Numbered from the stretch's first letter, positions 8,857 through 19,142 are shown. The stretch: 64,000 nt of DNA from Anaeromyxobacter dehalogenans 2CP-1 (GCF_000022145.1 NC_011891.1:1178001-1242000), one strand, 5' to 3'. The notes: a model not told the origin generated them from the letters alone. Numbers and translations are program-made.

Positions 8857-10050
8857 TCACGCTCGGTTGATCCGGAACCGTCGCGGCAGGACCACGCGCC
8901 GGGCGCCGCACGCCGCCGCGTGGCGCTCCAGGCACGCGAGGAGGTCGGCGCGGTCGAGGGCCGCGCCGGGTTCCACCCACACCGCGCGGACGCGGAGCAC
9001 GCCGTCCCTCAGCGCGCCGTCGAGCCGGCCCACCAGCGCGTCGCCCTGGAGCAGCGGGCACACGTACCAGCCGAAGCGCCGCAGGTGCGCGGGGCGGTAG
9101 ACCTCCCAGGTGTAGTCGAAGCCGAACGCGGCGCGGACGAGGCCGCGATCCCAGAGCAGCGGGTCGAGCGGGCCGAGCAGGCGGACGCGGCCGTCGGGCG
9201 GCGGGTGACGGCGGCTCGCGAAGCCGCGCGGCGCGAGGAACGTCCGCCGCGAGCCGGCGACCTGCACCGCCTCCACCGCGCCCTCGGCCACGAGCGCCTC
9301 CGGGATCCGCGCGCGGCGCGCCGGCTCCAGCATCGACCAGGTCGAGCCGCCCGCGGTCGAGAGCAGGCCGGCGGCCTCCACCCGCTCGACCACCGCCCAG
9401 CGGTGGAACGCCTCGGCGCGCCGCGCCCGCGAACGGCCGCGCGCGTGGACGCGCGTCCCGGCCGCGCCGGGCAGGGCACGCTCCGGCACGTCGTAGACCT
9501 TGCCGCGCGCGGAGCGGCCGCACACCACCACCTCGCAGCGCGTCTGCAGGACCTCGAGCGCCATCTTCGCGGCGCGCGGCGTGCCCTTCCAGCCGCTCCA
9601 GTCGAGCCGCTCCACCGGGCCGTGGTCGGTGAGGTCGTCGGCCGCGACGGGGCCGCGGGCCCGGACCTCCTCGAGGACCTTCTCCACCACGCCGGGCGGG
9701 AGGCGCCGCAGCCGCTCGGCGTGCGACCACCACGGCGCCTCGATGGCGAGCTCGTCGCGGTACCACGGGAAGGCGCCGGCGGGCAGGAGGCACCGCTCCT
9801 TCGCGAAGTGCTCGAACGCGTGGCCGGGCAGGAGGTGCCGGTACACGTCGCCCTTCGCGATGCCGTCCACGCGCGCCAGCGCCACCAGGTCCGCGTTCGT
9901 CCCGAGTGGATCGAGCGGGTCGAGCTGGATGCAGCGGAGGCGCTCGAGCAGCGCGCGGAGGCCGGCCGCGCCGGGCGGGAGCTCCGGCGCGCGGAGCAGG
10001 TGGTGGCCGACGAGGAAGGCCCGGGCCTCGGTGGGCGTGAGGATCGTCAT
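8857..10050 (-). CDS. YcaQ/AlkX-family winged-helix DNA glycosylase-like protein
   Basis: A 397-aa protein of the HTH_42 (YcaQ, formerly DUF1006) family, whose studied members remove interstrand crosslink or bulky alkyl lesions from DNA. The region LRCIQLDPLDPLG (about residues 45-57) corresponds to the conserved Q-x-D catalytic segment of the family. Further downstream are several winged-helix units (for example DLTDHGPVERLDWSGWKG) and the conserved FGFDYTWEVYRP block. ATG at 10050 begins MTILTPTEARAFL, the typical N-terminal helix; a longer reading to 10134 has no support. The gene ends 9 bp from the convergent fusion gene and follows modC on the same strand after an 80-bp gap. Confidence 0.82.
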   Translation of the reverse strand: MTILTPTEARAFLVGHHLLRAPELPPGAAGLRALLERLRCIQLDPLDPLGTNADLVALARVDGIAKGDVYRHLLPGHAFEHFAKERCLLPAGAFPWYRDELAIEAPWWSHAERLRRLPPGVVEKVLEEVRARGPVAADDLTDHGPVERLDWSGWKGTPRAAKMALEVLQTRCEVVVCGRSARGKVYDVPERALPGAAGTRVHARGRSRARRAEAFHRWAVVERVEAAGLLSTAGGSTWSMLEPARRARIPEALVAEGAVEAVQVAGSRRTFLAPRGFASRRHPPPDGRVRLLGPLDPLLWDRGLVRAAFGFDYTWEVYRPAHLRRFGWYVCPLLQGDALVGRLDGALRDGVLRVRAVWVEPGAALDRADLLACLERHAAACGARRVVLPRRFRINRA

Positions 10051-10130
10051 GCGGTCGCCGCATCCTGGACCGGGGGTATGACGCGGGGCGCGCCGGTGCG
10101 CCAGCCGGGGTGAGCGCCGCCAGGGGCCGC

Positions 10131-11225
10131 TCACGCCCGGCGCGGAACGACGCGGACGCTGGGCGCCTTCACCATGGCGGTGACCTCGCGCCCGGCGACG
10201 AGGCCGAGGCGCTCGGCGCTGGCGCGGGTGACGAGCGCGACCAGCCGGACGCCGACGTCCACGGTGATCCGGACGAGCGGGCCCTCGTCGCGGCGCGCCA
10301 CCACCACGCCCGCGAGCCGGTTCTGCGCGGAGGTGGGGTGCTCGCCGTCCTGCGGCTCGAGCACCACGTCCTCGGCCCGGACGCAGGCGTACGCCTCGTC
10401 CTCCATGCCGCCCGGGTCGAGCGCGACGAGCTCGGCAGCGCCCGCGCGCACCACGACGAGGCCGTCGCGGCGGCGGAGCAGGCGCGAGGGGAACACGTTC
10501 TCCGTCCCGACCACCCGGGCCACCTCGGCGTCCACCGGGGCCGAGAAGACCTCGTGGACCGGGCCGACCTGGCGCACCGTGCCGTCGAGGAGCACGGCCA
10601 GCCGGTCGCCGAGCGCGAGCGCCTCGGTGCGATCGTGGGTCACGACCACGGCGGGCACGCCCGAGGCCTCCAGCAGGTGGCGGAGCTCGCCGCGCAGCGC
10701 CTCGCGGGCCGGCGCGTCGAGCGCGGAGAGCGGCTCGTCGAGGAGCAGCAGCCGCGGCCGCGGCGCGAGCGCGCGGGCGAGCGCCACCCGCTGGCGCTGG
10801 CCGCCGGAGAGCTGGCCGGGGCGGCGCGGCAGGAGGTCCCGGATCCCGAACCGCTCCGCGACCTCGGTCACGCGCGCCTCCCGCGCCGCGCGCGGCAGGC
10901 GGTGAAGGCCGTACCCGACGTTCGAGGCCACCGAGAGGTGCGGGAACAGCGCGTGGTCCTGGAACAGCAGCCCGATGCCGCGCGCCTGCGGCGGGACGAA
11001 CACCCGCCGGCCCGCGTCGAACCAGGTCTCGCCGTCGAACGCGATGGCGCCGGCCTCGGGCCGGTCGAGGCCGGCGAGCGCGCGCAGCACGGTGGTCTTG
11101 CCCGACCCCGAGGGCCCGAAGAGCACGGTGACCGCGTCGCGCCCGAGCGGCCAGCTCGCGCGCGCCCGGATGGTGGGGCCGCGCGAGAACCGCCGGACGA
11201 CGTCGAACGTCAGCGCTCGTTCCAT
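10131..11225 (-). CDS. modC: Molybdate ABC transporter ATP-binding protein ModC
   Basis: A 364-aa ATPase that energises molybdate import. Residues 1-230 are the nucleotide-binding domain: Walker A GPSGSGKTT, Q-loop LFQDHALFPH, signature LSGGQRQR, Walker B LLLLDEPLSALD and switch His in VVVTHD. Residues about 235-364 carry TOBE-type modules (VFPSRLLRR; LAGVVVARRDEGPLVRITVDVG), as is usual for ModC. It overlaps the 3' end of the permease gene by 16 nt, so translation is probably coupled. The order on this strand is modA-modB-modC, the standard arrangement. Confidence 0.93.
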   Translation of the reverse strand: MERALTFDVVRRFSRGPTIRARASWPLGRDAVTVLFGPSGSGKTTVLRALAGLDRPEAGAIAFDGETWFDAGRRVFVPPQARGIGLLFQDHALFPHLSVASNVGYGLHRLPRAAREARVTEVAERFGIRDLLPRRPGQLSGGQRQRVALARALAPRPRLLLLDEPLSALDAPAREALRGELRHLLEASGVPAVVVTHDRTEALALGDRLAVLLDGTVRQVGPVHEVFSAPVDAEVARVVGTENVFPSRLLRRRDGLVVVRAGAAELVALDPGGMEDEAYACVRAEDVVLEPQDGEHPTSAQNRLAGVVVARRDEGPLVRITVDVGVRLVALVTRASAERLGLVAGREVTAMVKAPSVRVVPRRA

Positions 11226-11884
11226 CGGAAGGCGGGCCGGCGCTGGAGCGCGTAGACGATCGTGAGCACGCCGAAGGAGATCGCGAGCAGGAGCGCCGCG
11301 GTGCGGTGCGCGGCGCCGTACTCGAGCGCCTCGACGTGGTCGAAGATGGCGACCGCCAGCGTGCGCGTCCGGCCGGGGATGTTGCCGCCCACCATCAGGA
11401 CCACGCCGAACTCGCCCAGCGTGTGCGCGAAGCTCAGCACCGCGCCGGCGAGCACGCCCGGCCAGGCGAGCGGCAGCGTCACGCGCAGGAACGTCCCGAT
11501 CCGCGAGACGCCGAGGCTGTGCGACGCCTCGACGAGTCGCCGGTCCACGCCGGCCAGGGCCGCCGCGAAGGGCTGGACGGCGAAGGGGAGGCTGTAGAGC
11601 ACCGAGGCGACGAGCAGCCCGGCGAAGGAGAACGGGAACGGGTGGCCGGCGACGGCCTCGAAGACGCGGCCCGCCGGGCTCCGCGGGCCGAGCCCGGTGA
11701 GCAGGTAGAACCCGAGCACCGTGGGCGGGAGCACGAGCGGGAGCGCCACCACCGCCTCGACCAGGAACTTCGCGCGGAAGCGGCTCACCGTGAGCCACCA
11801 CGCGAGCGGCAGCCCCAGGACGAGCAGGGCGAGCGTGGTCAGCCCGGCGAGCCTCAGCGAGAGCGCGAGCGCGGCGGCGTCCAT
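11210..11884 (-). CDS. modB: Molybdate ABC transporter permease ModB
   Basis: A 224-aa inner-membrane permease with about five hydrophobic helices. The EAA-type loop is seen in VEASHSLGVSRIGTFLRVTLPLAWPG, which contacts the ModC ATPase. The segment LPLVLPPTVLGFYLL and GEFGVVLMVGGNIPG are hallmarks of ModB/CysW-type permeases. ATG at 11884 lies 2 bp beyond the modA stop, so the two are cotranscribed. Length agrees with the usual 225-230 residues. Confidence 0.93.
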   Translation of the reverse strand: MDAAALALSLRLAGLTTLALLVLGLPLAWWLTVSRFRAKFLVEAVVALPLVLPPTVLGFYLLTGLGPRSPAGRVFEAVAGHPFPFSFAGLLVASVLYSLPFAVQPFAAALAGVDRRLVEASHSLGVSRIGTFLRVTLPLAWPGVLAGAVLSFAHTLGEFGVVLMVGGNIPGRTRTLAVAIFDHVEALEYGAAHRTAALLLAISFGVLTIVYALQRRPAFRWNER

Positions 11885-11886
11885 GG

Positions 11887-12657
11887 CTAGGGGAGCCCGT
11901 ACCCGTACTTCGCGAGGACCGCGCGGCCCTTCGGGCCGGTCAAGAACGCGAGGAACGCGCGGGCGAGGGCCGGGTCCCGGGCCGTCCGGAGGACGATGCC
12001 GCTCTGCTCGATCCGGGGGTAGAGCGCCTCGGGGACGGGCACCACCTTGCCGGCCGCGAGCGCCTTCCCGAGCGTGAGCGAGTACGGGAGGAACGCCACG
12101 TCGGCGGCGCCGGTGGTGGCGAACTGCGCCGCCTGCCCGGCGCTGGTGCCGAGGACGAGCCGCCCTTGCACCGCGTCCCAGACGCCGGCCGCCCGGAGCG
12201 CGCGCTCGGTGGCGCGGCCGAACGGGGCGAGCGCAGGGTTGGCGATCGCGATCCGCCGGACGCCGGGGACGGTCAGCGCCGCGAGGCCGCGCCGCTCGAG
12301 CGGCACCGCAGAGCCGGGCGGGAGCCAAGCCACCAGCCTCCCGAACGCGTAGACCTCCTCGTCCGCGGCTGCGCCGAGCCCCGCGGCGATCACCTTGGCC
12401 GGGTAGTCCCGGTCCGCCGAGAGGAACACGTCGAAGGGGGCGCCGTTCCGGATCTGCGCGAAGAACGCGCCGGACGCGCCGAAGGTGAGCGCCACCCGGA
12501 CGCCCGGGCGCTCCGCCTCGAACGCCTGCTTCAGCTCCTCGGCGGCGTCCTTGAGGCTCGCCGCGGCGGCGACCGCGAGCGTGGCCGCGGTCGGCCGCGC
12601 CGGCGCGGCCGCGAGGAGCGCCGGGAGGGCGACGGCGAGCAGGATGCGGCGGATCAC
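11887..12657 (-). CDS. modA: Molybdate-binding periplasmic protein ModA
   Basis: A 256-aa periplasmic binding protein for molybdate/tungstate. GTG at 12657 is chosen because it gives a compact signal peptide (MIRRILLAVALPALLAAAP); a TTG at 12690 in the same frame is possible. Family landmarks: AAASLKDAAEELKQAFE with the oxyanion-binding Ser, FGASGAFFAQIRNGAPFDVFLSAD, and IAIANPALAPFGRA. First gene of modABC. A divergent regulator gene begins 131 bp upstream of the GTG, and that interval should hold the operon promoter. Confidence 0.93.
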   Translation of the reverse strand: MIRRILLAVALPALLAAAPARPTAATLAVAAAASLKDAAEELKQAFEAERPGVRVALTFGASGAFFAQIRNGAPFDVFLSADRDYPAKVIAAGLGAAADEEVYAFGRLVAWLPPGSAVPLERRGLAALTVPGVRRIAIANPALAPFGRATERALRAAGVWDAVQGRLVLGTSAGQAAQFATTGAADVAFLPYSLTLGKALAAGKVVPVPEALYPRIEQSGIVLRTARDPALARAFLAFLTGPKGRAVLAKYGYGLP

Positions 12658-12697
12658 GGAGGCACTCCGGCTGGGACGTACGGGTAACAACAGGGAA

Positions 12698-12780
12698 CCC
12701 TATACTCCGGACAAGCTGCATACGGCAACCAGCGTCGGCCGGCCCGGTTCGCCAGGGGACGCCGCGGCCGCTATACTCGG
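12698..12780 (+). promoter_or_regulatory. modA/regulator intergenic control region with repeated CTATACTC
   Basis: Two copies of CTATACTC followed by a GC-rich triplet occur at 12700-12707 and 12771-12778, 71 bp apart on the same strand. The second contains TATACT, one mismatch from a -10 element, ending 11 nt before the regulator's ATG, which would make that mRNA almost leaderless. The first could act as a -10 or as half of an operator. No good -35 hexamer is visible. Whether the repeats are promoters or binding sites for the neighbouring HTH protein is inference. Confidence 0.4.
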
Positions 12781-12788
12781 GGGCACGC

Positions 12789-13664
12789 ATGCCCGATCAG
12801 CTGCTCACGACCGCCGAGGTCGCCGAGGTCCTCCGGGTCCACCCGAAGCACGTGTACCGGCTGCTGAAGCGCGGGCTCCCGGCCCGCCGCGTCGGCGCCG
12901 AGTGGCGCTTCTCGCGCGAGGACGTGCTGGCCTGGTCGAGCGGCAGGACCGGCGACGCGCGGCTCGAGACGGCGCCCGCGCCCACCCCGTCGGGCGCGCT
13001 CGACGCGGCGCCGGCGCTCGTCGCCGCGAACGGCGACGTGGCCCTGCTGTCGCTGCTGGCGCTCGCCGCGGCCCAGGGCCCTCCGCTCGTCGGCTTCGTG
13101 CAGGCCGACATGGCCGAGGCCGCCGACCTGCTGCGGCGGCGGGCAGTGCTCGCCGCGGGCGCGCACGCCGGCGGGTTCCCGAGCCACGTCGGCGACGACC
13201 GCGTGGCGCGGATCCACCTCGTGACCCGCGAGATCGGGCTCGTCCACCCGCCGGGCCGGCCGGTGACGCTCGAGGAGCTGGCCCGGCGCCGGCTCGCGTC
13301 GCGTCCCGGGAGCGCCGGCGTCCGCAGGCACCTCGACGAGGCGCTCCGCGCCCGGAGGCTCGACCCGGCGCGCGTTCACCGGAAGGCGCTCCTGCTGCGC
13401 TCGCACCTCGAGGTGGCGCTGGCCGTGGTGGCGGGGCGCGCCGACGTGGGCCTCTGCTCGCGCGCGTGGGGCGAGCGCGCCGGGCTGGCGTTCCGGCCGA
13501 TCGCCACCGAGCCGTACGGGCTCATCGTGAAGGCGCGCGACCTCGGCGACGCGCGCGTGGTCCGGCTGTGCGAGACGGCGCAGGGCAGGGCGTTCCGGGC
13601 CGAGGCCGGCGCGATCCCCGGCTACGACGTCGAGGGCGCGGGCGACATCCGCTACGACGCCTGA
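12789..13664 (+). CDS. Excisionase-type HTH regulator fused to periplasmic-binding-like (molybdate-binding-like) domain
   Basis: A 291-aa protein. Residues 5-52 are a MerR/excisionase-type helix-turn-helix (LLTTAEVAEVLRVHPKHVYRLLKRG, then LPARRVGAEWRFSREDVLAW). Residues about 85-290 form a PBP-like domain of the COG1910 type, with GFVQADMAEAADLL, AGAHAGG, GRADVGLCSRAWGERAGLAF and a Y-G-L-I-V strand. No signal peptide is present, so this domain acts in the cytoplasm as a ligand sensor. Divergence from modABC makes it the likely molybdate- or tungstate-responsive regulator of that operon in place of ModE. It is convergent with the BMP operon, with a hairpin between the two. Confidence 0.85.
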   Translation: MPDQLLTTAEVAEVLRVHPKHVYRLLKRGLPARRVGAEWRFSREDVLAWSSGRTGDARLETAPAPTPSGALDAAPALVAANGDVALLSLLALAAAQGPPLVGFVQADMAEAADLLRRRAVLAAGAHAGGFPSHVGDDRVARIHLVTREIGLVHPPGRPVTLEELARRRLASRPGSAGVRRHLDEALRARRLDPARVHRKALLLRSHLEVALAVVAGRADVGLCSRAWGERAGLAFRPIATEPYGLIVKARDLGDARVVRLCETAQGRAFRAEAGAIPGYDVEGAGDIRYDA

Positions 13665-13700
13665 GGCGCGCGCCGGACCGGCACCGCGAACCGAAAAGGA

Positions 13701-13733
13701 ACGGCCGCGCCCGGCGGTGCCGGACGCGGCCGT
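13701..13733 (-). terminator. Rho-independent terminator of the purine-transport operon
   Basis: A perfect 9-bp stem (ACGGCCGCG / CGCGGCCGT) with a 15-nt loop lies between two convergent genes. On the minus strand it is followed by TTCCTTTT, so it should terminate transcription of the BMP operon. The plus-strand side has no T-tract, though the hairpin may also help there. Confidence 0.7.
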
Positions 13734-13753
13734 GGGGTGCTCCGACGCGACGG

Positions 13754-14887
<1,134 letters not shown>

Positions 14888-14946
14888 GGTGTCGATCTCC
14901 CCCTCTGTCAGGGTCTGGATGACTGCAGGTGCTTCGGGGTGCGGCT

Positions 14947-15867
14947 TCAGGCGCCGGGGAAGAACGGCTTCCCCAGCGAGGCGGGCATGTTGAGCCGGAT
15001 CCACAGCGGGTTCCGGGAGATGAGCGCGAGGACCACGACGGTCGAGACGTAGGGCAGCATCGCCATGAACTGGCTCGGCACGTGGACGCCCCGCGCCTGG
15101 AGGTGCAGCTGGAGCATGGTCACGCCGCCGAACAGGTACGCGCCGAGGAGGATGCGCCCCGGCCGCCAGGTGGCGAACACGGTGAGCGCCAGCGCGATCC
15201 ACCCGCGGCCGGCGACCATGCCCTCCACCCACAGCGGCGTGTACACCACCGACAGGTACGCGCCGGCGATCCCGCACAGCGCGCCGCCCGTCACCACCGC
15301 CGCGAACCGGATGCGCCGGACGCCGTACCCGAGCGCGTGGGCGGACTGCGGTGACTCGCCGATGGCGCGCAGGAGGAGCCCGGCGCGCGTGCGGTACAGG
15401 AAGAACGCGGCGGCCGCGACGAGCGCGATGGCGAGGTAGACGACGGGGTGGTGCCGGAACAGCGCCGGCCCGACGAACGGCAGGTCGGCGAGGAACGGCA
15501 CGCGGTGCGGCGGCTGCTCCCCGAGCTGCTTGCCCACGTAGCCGATGCCCACGAACGCCGAGAAGCCCGAGCCGAACAGGCTGACCGCGAGCCCGGTCGC
15601 GTACTGGTTGGTGTTGAGCCACACCACCAGCCAGCCGAACACGGCGGCCACCGCCGCGCCGCCGGCCGCGCCGGCCAGGAAGCCGAGCCACTCGCTCCCG
15701 CCGTCGTGGGCGGCGGCGAAGCCGGCCACGGCGGACACGAGCAGCATGCCCTCGGCGCCGAGGTTGACCACGCCGGCGCGCTCGTTCAGCAGCAGGCCCA
15801 GGCCGGCGATGGCGAGCGGCGTCCCGGCCGCGAGCGTCGCGGCGATGAGCAGGGCGAGCTCGTTCAC
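14947..15867 (-). CDS. ABC transporter permease (BMP-type, second subunit)
   Basis: A 306-aa inner-membrane permease starting at GTG 15867 (VNELALLIAATLAAG). It has many hydrophobic helices and the family segment LNERAGVVNLGAEGMLLVSAV, plus HALGYGVRRIRFAAVVTGGALCGIAGAYL near the cytoplasmic coupling region. It overlaps the first permease gene by 4 nt (15864-15867), so the two are translationally coupled. Together with the ATPase and lipoprotein it forms a nucleoside or purine-base importer. Confidence 0.9.
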   Translation of the reverse strand: MNELALLIAATLAAGTPLAIAGLGLLLNERAGVVNLGAEGMLLVSAVAGFAAAHDGGSEWLGFLAGAAGGAAVAAVFGWLVVWLNTNQYATGLAVSLFGSGFSAFVGIGYVGKQLGEQPPHRVPFLADLPFVGPALFRHHPVVYLAIALVAAAAFFLYRTRAGLLLRAIGESPQSAHALGYGVRRIRFAAVVTGGALCGIAGAYLSVVYTPLWVEGMVAGRGWIALALTVFATWRPGRILLGAYLFGGVTMLQLHLQARGVHVPSQFMAMLPYVSTVVVLALISRNPLWIRLNMPASLGKPFFPGA

Positions 15868-16952
15868 GGCGCGGTCCTCCGGCCCCAGCCGACCAGCCGG
15901 AGCCGGTGGTGGATGAGCGTGTCGCAGGCGAGCAGCGAGAGCAGCAGGATGCCCTGAAAGACGCCGCTCACCGACGCCGGCAGCCCGACGCGCGACTGCG
16001 CGAGCTGCCCGCCGATGACGAGCGCCGAGAGCACCACGCTCCCGAGCAGCGCGCCGATGGGGTGGAGCCTGCCCACGAACGCGACGATGACGGCGGTGAA
16101 CCCGTAGCCGCTCGCCACGTGGGGGGTGAGCTGGCCCATCGGGCCCGCGGCCTCGAAGGCGCCGGCGATCCCGGCGAGCGCGCCCGACAGGAGGAGCGTC
16201 GTCCAGATGGCGCCGCTCGCCGAGAAGCCGGCGTAGCGCGCCGCGGCCGGCGCGGGGCCGCCGATCTGGAGCCGGACGCCGCGGTAGGTCCGGAACATGA
16301 ACAGCCACATGAGGACCGCCGCGACCAGCGCGAACGCGAAGCCCCAGTGCAGCCGCAGGCCGGGCACGACGCGCGGGAGCTCGGTGGCCGCCGAGAAGTT
16401 CACCGTCTGCGGGAAGTTGAAGCCGCGCGGGTCCTTCCACGGCCCGAACACGAGCCAGGAGAGCAGCAGGTCCGCGACGTACACCAGCATCAGGCTGACG
16501 AGGATCTCGTTCGCGTGGAACCGATCCCGGAGCAGCGCCACGATGCCCGCCCAGGCGGCGCCGCCGGCCGCGCCCGCCACCACCACCAGCGGGAAGAACG
16601 CCCACGGCGAGAGCGCGAGCTGCGCGTTCGTCACCCACAGCGCGAGCCCGCCCCCGGTGATGGCGCCCATCAGGAACTGCCCCTCGGCGCCGATGTTCCA
16701 CACGTTCGCGCGGAAGCAGAGCCCGAGCCCCAGCGCGCAGAGGATGAGCGGGGTGCACTTCAGGCCCAGCTCGGTGAGCGCGCGCGCGCCGTTGAAGGGC
16801 TCGAACAGGAACATCGAGAGCACGCGCCCCGGCTCCTGGCCGAGCGCGAGGAACAGCAGGCCGCCCAGCGTGACCGTCACGCTCAGCGCGATGACCGGCG
16901 ACAGCACGCTCATCGCGAGCGACGGGGTGGGGCGGACGTCGAGGCGGATCAC
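15864..16952 (-). CDS. ABC transporter permease (BMP-type, first subunit)
   Basis: A 362-aa permease starting at GTG 16952, which overlaps the stop of the ATPase gene by 4 nt. It shows FRANVWNIGAEGQFLMGAI, the hallmark of this permease family, then several further membrane helices and ARYAGFSASGAIWTTLLLSGALAGIAGAFE in the coupling region. It pairs with the 306-aa permease encoded immediately downstream. The length fits the usual 350-370 residues of this larger subunit. Confidence 0.9.
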   Translation of the reverse strand: MIRLDVRPTPSLAMSVLSPVIALSVTVTLGGLLFLALGQEPGRVLSMFLFEPFNGARALTELGLKCTPLILCALGLGLCFRANVWNIGAEGQFLMGAITGGGLALWVTNAQLALSPWAFFPLVVVAGAAGGAAWAGIVALLRDRFHANEILVSLMLVYVADLLLSWLVFGPWKDPRGFNFPQTVNFSAATELPRVVPGLRLHWGFAFALVAAVLMWLFMFRTYRGVRLQIGGPAPAAARYAGFSASGAIWTTLLLSGALAGIAGAFEAAGPMGQLTPHVASGYGFTAVIVAFVGRLHPIGALLGSVVLSALVIGGQLAQSRVGLPASVSGVFQGILLLSLLACDTLIHHRLRLVGWGRRTAP

Positions 16953-18487
16953 GCGGGCCCTCCGGCGACGGCTTCCGGGCGGCCCGGGCCGCCGGCCCAC
17001 AGCCCGCTCATCCACTCCCCGATGCGCTCGACGGTGGCGTCGGCGGCGGGCAGCGGCGGCGAGAGGCGGCCCTTCGCGATGACGTGGAGCCGGTCGGCCA
17101 GCGCGAACAGCTCCTCCAGCTCCTCCGAGACCACCAGCACCGCGGCGCCGGCGTCGCGCAGGCGGAGCAGCTCGGCGTGGATCTGCGCGGCCGCGCCGAC
17201 GTCCACGCCCCAGGTCGGCTGCGCCACCACGAGCACCTTCGGCACCGCGTCGAGCTCGCGCCCCACGATGTACTTCTGGAGGTTGCCGCCCGACAGGCTC
17301 CGCGCCACCGCGCCCGGGCCGGCCGCCTTGACCCAGTAGCGCCGCAGCACGCCCGACGCCTGGTCGCGGAGCGCGGCGCGATCGATCCAGCCGAACGCGC
17401 GCAGCGCCTCCTGCCGCGTGAGGAGCATGTTGGTGGCGAGCGAGAGCGACGGCACCGCCCCGCGCCCGAGCCGCTCCTCCGGGACGAAGTGCAGCCCGCG
17501 GCGGCGGCGGCCGGCCGCGCCGGTGCGGCCGATGGGCTCGCCGAACAGCCGGATGGCGCCGGCCTCCGCGCGCGGGTCCTCGCCGGACAGCGCGGCGAGC
17601 AGCTCCTGCTGCCCGTTGCCGGACACGCCGGCGATCCCGACGATCTCGCCCCCGTGGACCTCGAGCGACACGTCGTCGAGCGCGACGCCGAACCGATCGT
17701 GGCAGGGGAGGGCGAGCCGCTCGACCGAGAGCGCGACCGGGCCGAGCTTCGCCTCGCGCCGCTCCAGCCTCGGCGGCTCCGCGCCGATCATCATGCGCGA
17801 GAGGCTGGCGGTGCTCTCCCGCGTGGGATCGCAGGTCGCGACCACCCGGCCGCCGCGCAGCACCGTGCACGCGTGGCACAGCTCCAGGATCTCGTCGAGC
17901 TTGTGGCTGATGTAGAGGATGGAGCAGCCGTTCGCGGCCACCTGGCGCAGCGTCTCGAACAGCTTGTCCACCGCCTGCGGCGTGAGCACCGCGGTCGGCT
18001 CGTCCAGGATGAGGAGCCGCGGGTCGGCGAGCAGCGCGCGGACGATCTCGACGCGCTGGCGCTCGCCCACCGACAGCACGTGCACCGGCCGGAGCGGGTC
18101 CACGTCGAGGCCGTACTCCGCCGCCTTGGCGCGGATCCGCTCGGTGACGTCGCGCAGCGCCACCTTGCGCGAGAGCCCGAGCCAGACGTTCTCGGCGACG
18201 GTGAGCGAGTCGAACAGCGAGAAGTGCTGGAACACCATCGCGACGCCCAGCGCGCGCGCGTCGTGCGGGGTGCGCACCTCGGCCGGCCGCCCGTCCCAGA
18301 GGATCTCGCCGGCGTCGGGGGCCACCGCGCCGTAGACGACCTTCATGAGCGTGGACTTGCCGGCGCCGTTCTCGCCCAGGACGGCGTGGATCTCCCCCGG
18401 CGCGACGGAGAGCGCCACGTCGTCGTTCGCGACGACGTCCCCGTAGCGCTTGGTGACGTGCCTCAGCTCGAGGCGCGGAACGCTCAC
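16949..18487 (-). CDS. ABC transporter ATPase with two nucleotide-binding domains (BMP/ribose type)
   Basis: A 512-aa protein with two ABC domains in one chain. The first has Walker A GENGAGKST, signature LSVGERQRVEI and Walker B LLILDEPTAVLTP. The second has a degenerate Walker A region (GVSGNGQQE), signature LSGGNLQK, and VAQPTWGVDVG in place of a canonical Walker B, as is normal for RbsA/YufO-type ATPases, where one site is weak. The start is GTG 18487, 9 bp after the phosphoribosyltransferase gene. It energises the two-permease importer encoded downstream. Confidence 0.92.
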   Translation of the reverse strand: MSVPRLELRHVTKRYGDVVANDDVALSVAPGEIHAVLGENGAGKSTLMKVVYGAVAPDAGEILWDGRPAEVRTPHDARALGVAMVFQHFSLFDSLTVAENVWLGLSRKVALRDVTERIRAKAAEYGLDVDPLRPVHVLSVGERQRVEIVRALLADPRLLILDEPTAVLTPQAVDKLFETLRQVAANGCSILYISHKLDEILELCHACTVLRGGRVVATCDPTRESTASLSRMMIGAEPPRLERREAKLGPVALSVERLALPCHDRFGVALDDVSLEVHGGEIVGIAGVSGNGQQELLAALSGEDPRAEAGAIRLFGEPIGRTGAAGRRRRGLHFVPEERLGRGAVPSLSLATNMLLTRQEALRAFGWIDRAALRDQASGVLRRYWVKAAGPGAVARSLSGGNLQKYIVGRELDAVPKVLVVAQPTWGVDVGAAAQIHAELLRLRDAGAAVLVVSEELEELFALADRLHVIAKGRLSPPLPAADATVERIGEWMSGLWAGGPGRPEAVAGGPA

Positions 18488-18496
18488 GTCGGGCCC

Positions 18497-19063
18497 CTAG
18501 TCCTTCGCGCCCCGCTGGCGGATCGGCGTGACGAACCGGTAGTCGATGTCCCACGGGAAGTAGATCCACTTCTCCTGGCGGAACTCCTTCACGAACGTGT
18601 CCACCACCGGGCGGCCGAGCGGCTTCGCGTACAGCGTGGCGAAGTGTGCCTTCGGCAGCTTCTCCCGCACCGCGGCGGCGGTCCGGCCCGTGTCCACCAG
18701 GTCGTCGATGAGCAGCCAGCCCTCGCCGTCCCCCGGGACCGTCTTCAGCCACTGCAGCGCGCCCTGCTTCGCCTCCGCGCCGCCCGTCTCGGCGGCGCCG
18801 TAGCTGACCACGCAGACGGTGTCGATGAGGCGGATGTCGAGCTCGCGCGCCACCAGCGCCGCCGGCACGAGGCCGCCGCGCGTGATGGCGATGATGCCCT
18901 TCCAGTCGCCGAGCTCGTGGAGCACGCGCGACAGGTAGCGAGCGTCGCGGTGCAGCTCGGGCCAGGAGATGACGATCTCGTCCTGGTACGGACCGGGCCC
19001 CGAGCCAGCATGGACCTCACCCTCCCCGCCGCCGGGAGGGCCCTTCGTCGCGTCTGCCGCCAT
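18497..19063 (-). CDS. gpt: Xanthine-guanine phosphoribosyltransferase
   Basis: A 188-aa protein whose body closely follows E. coli Gpt: WKGIIAITRGGLVPAALVAREL, the PRPP-binding loop WLLIDDLVDTGRTA, KAHFATLYAKPLGRPVVDTFV and a final PWDIDYRFVTPI. It converts xanthine, guanine or hypoxanthine plus PRPP to the nucleotide. About 25 extra N-terminal residues are Gly/Pro-rich and may be untranslated if an internal start is used. It is the first gene of a five-gene operon with a BMP-type importer, so purine bases brought in can be trapped directly as nucleotides. Confidence 0.92.
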   Translation of the reverse strand: MAADATKGPPGGGEGEVHAGSGPGPYQDEIVISWPELHRDARYLSRVLHELGDWKGIIAITRGGLVPAALVARELDIRLIDTVCVVSYGAAETGGAEAKQGALQWLKTVPGDGEGWLLIDDLVDTGRTAAAVREKLPKAHFATLYAKPLGRPVVDTFVKEFRQEKWIYFPWDIDYRFVTPIRQRGAKD

Positions 19064-19142
19064 GGCACCTTGTACTGGAAGGGGCTGACGCAGGGGAGGG
19101 GGAATTCACCTCCCCGGATTTACGGGCGATTTCGGGGCGGCG

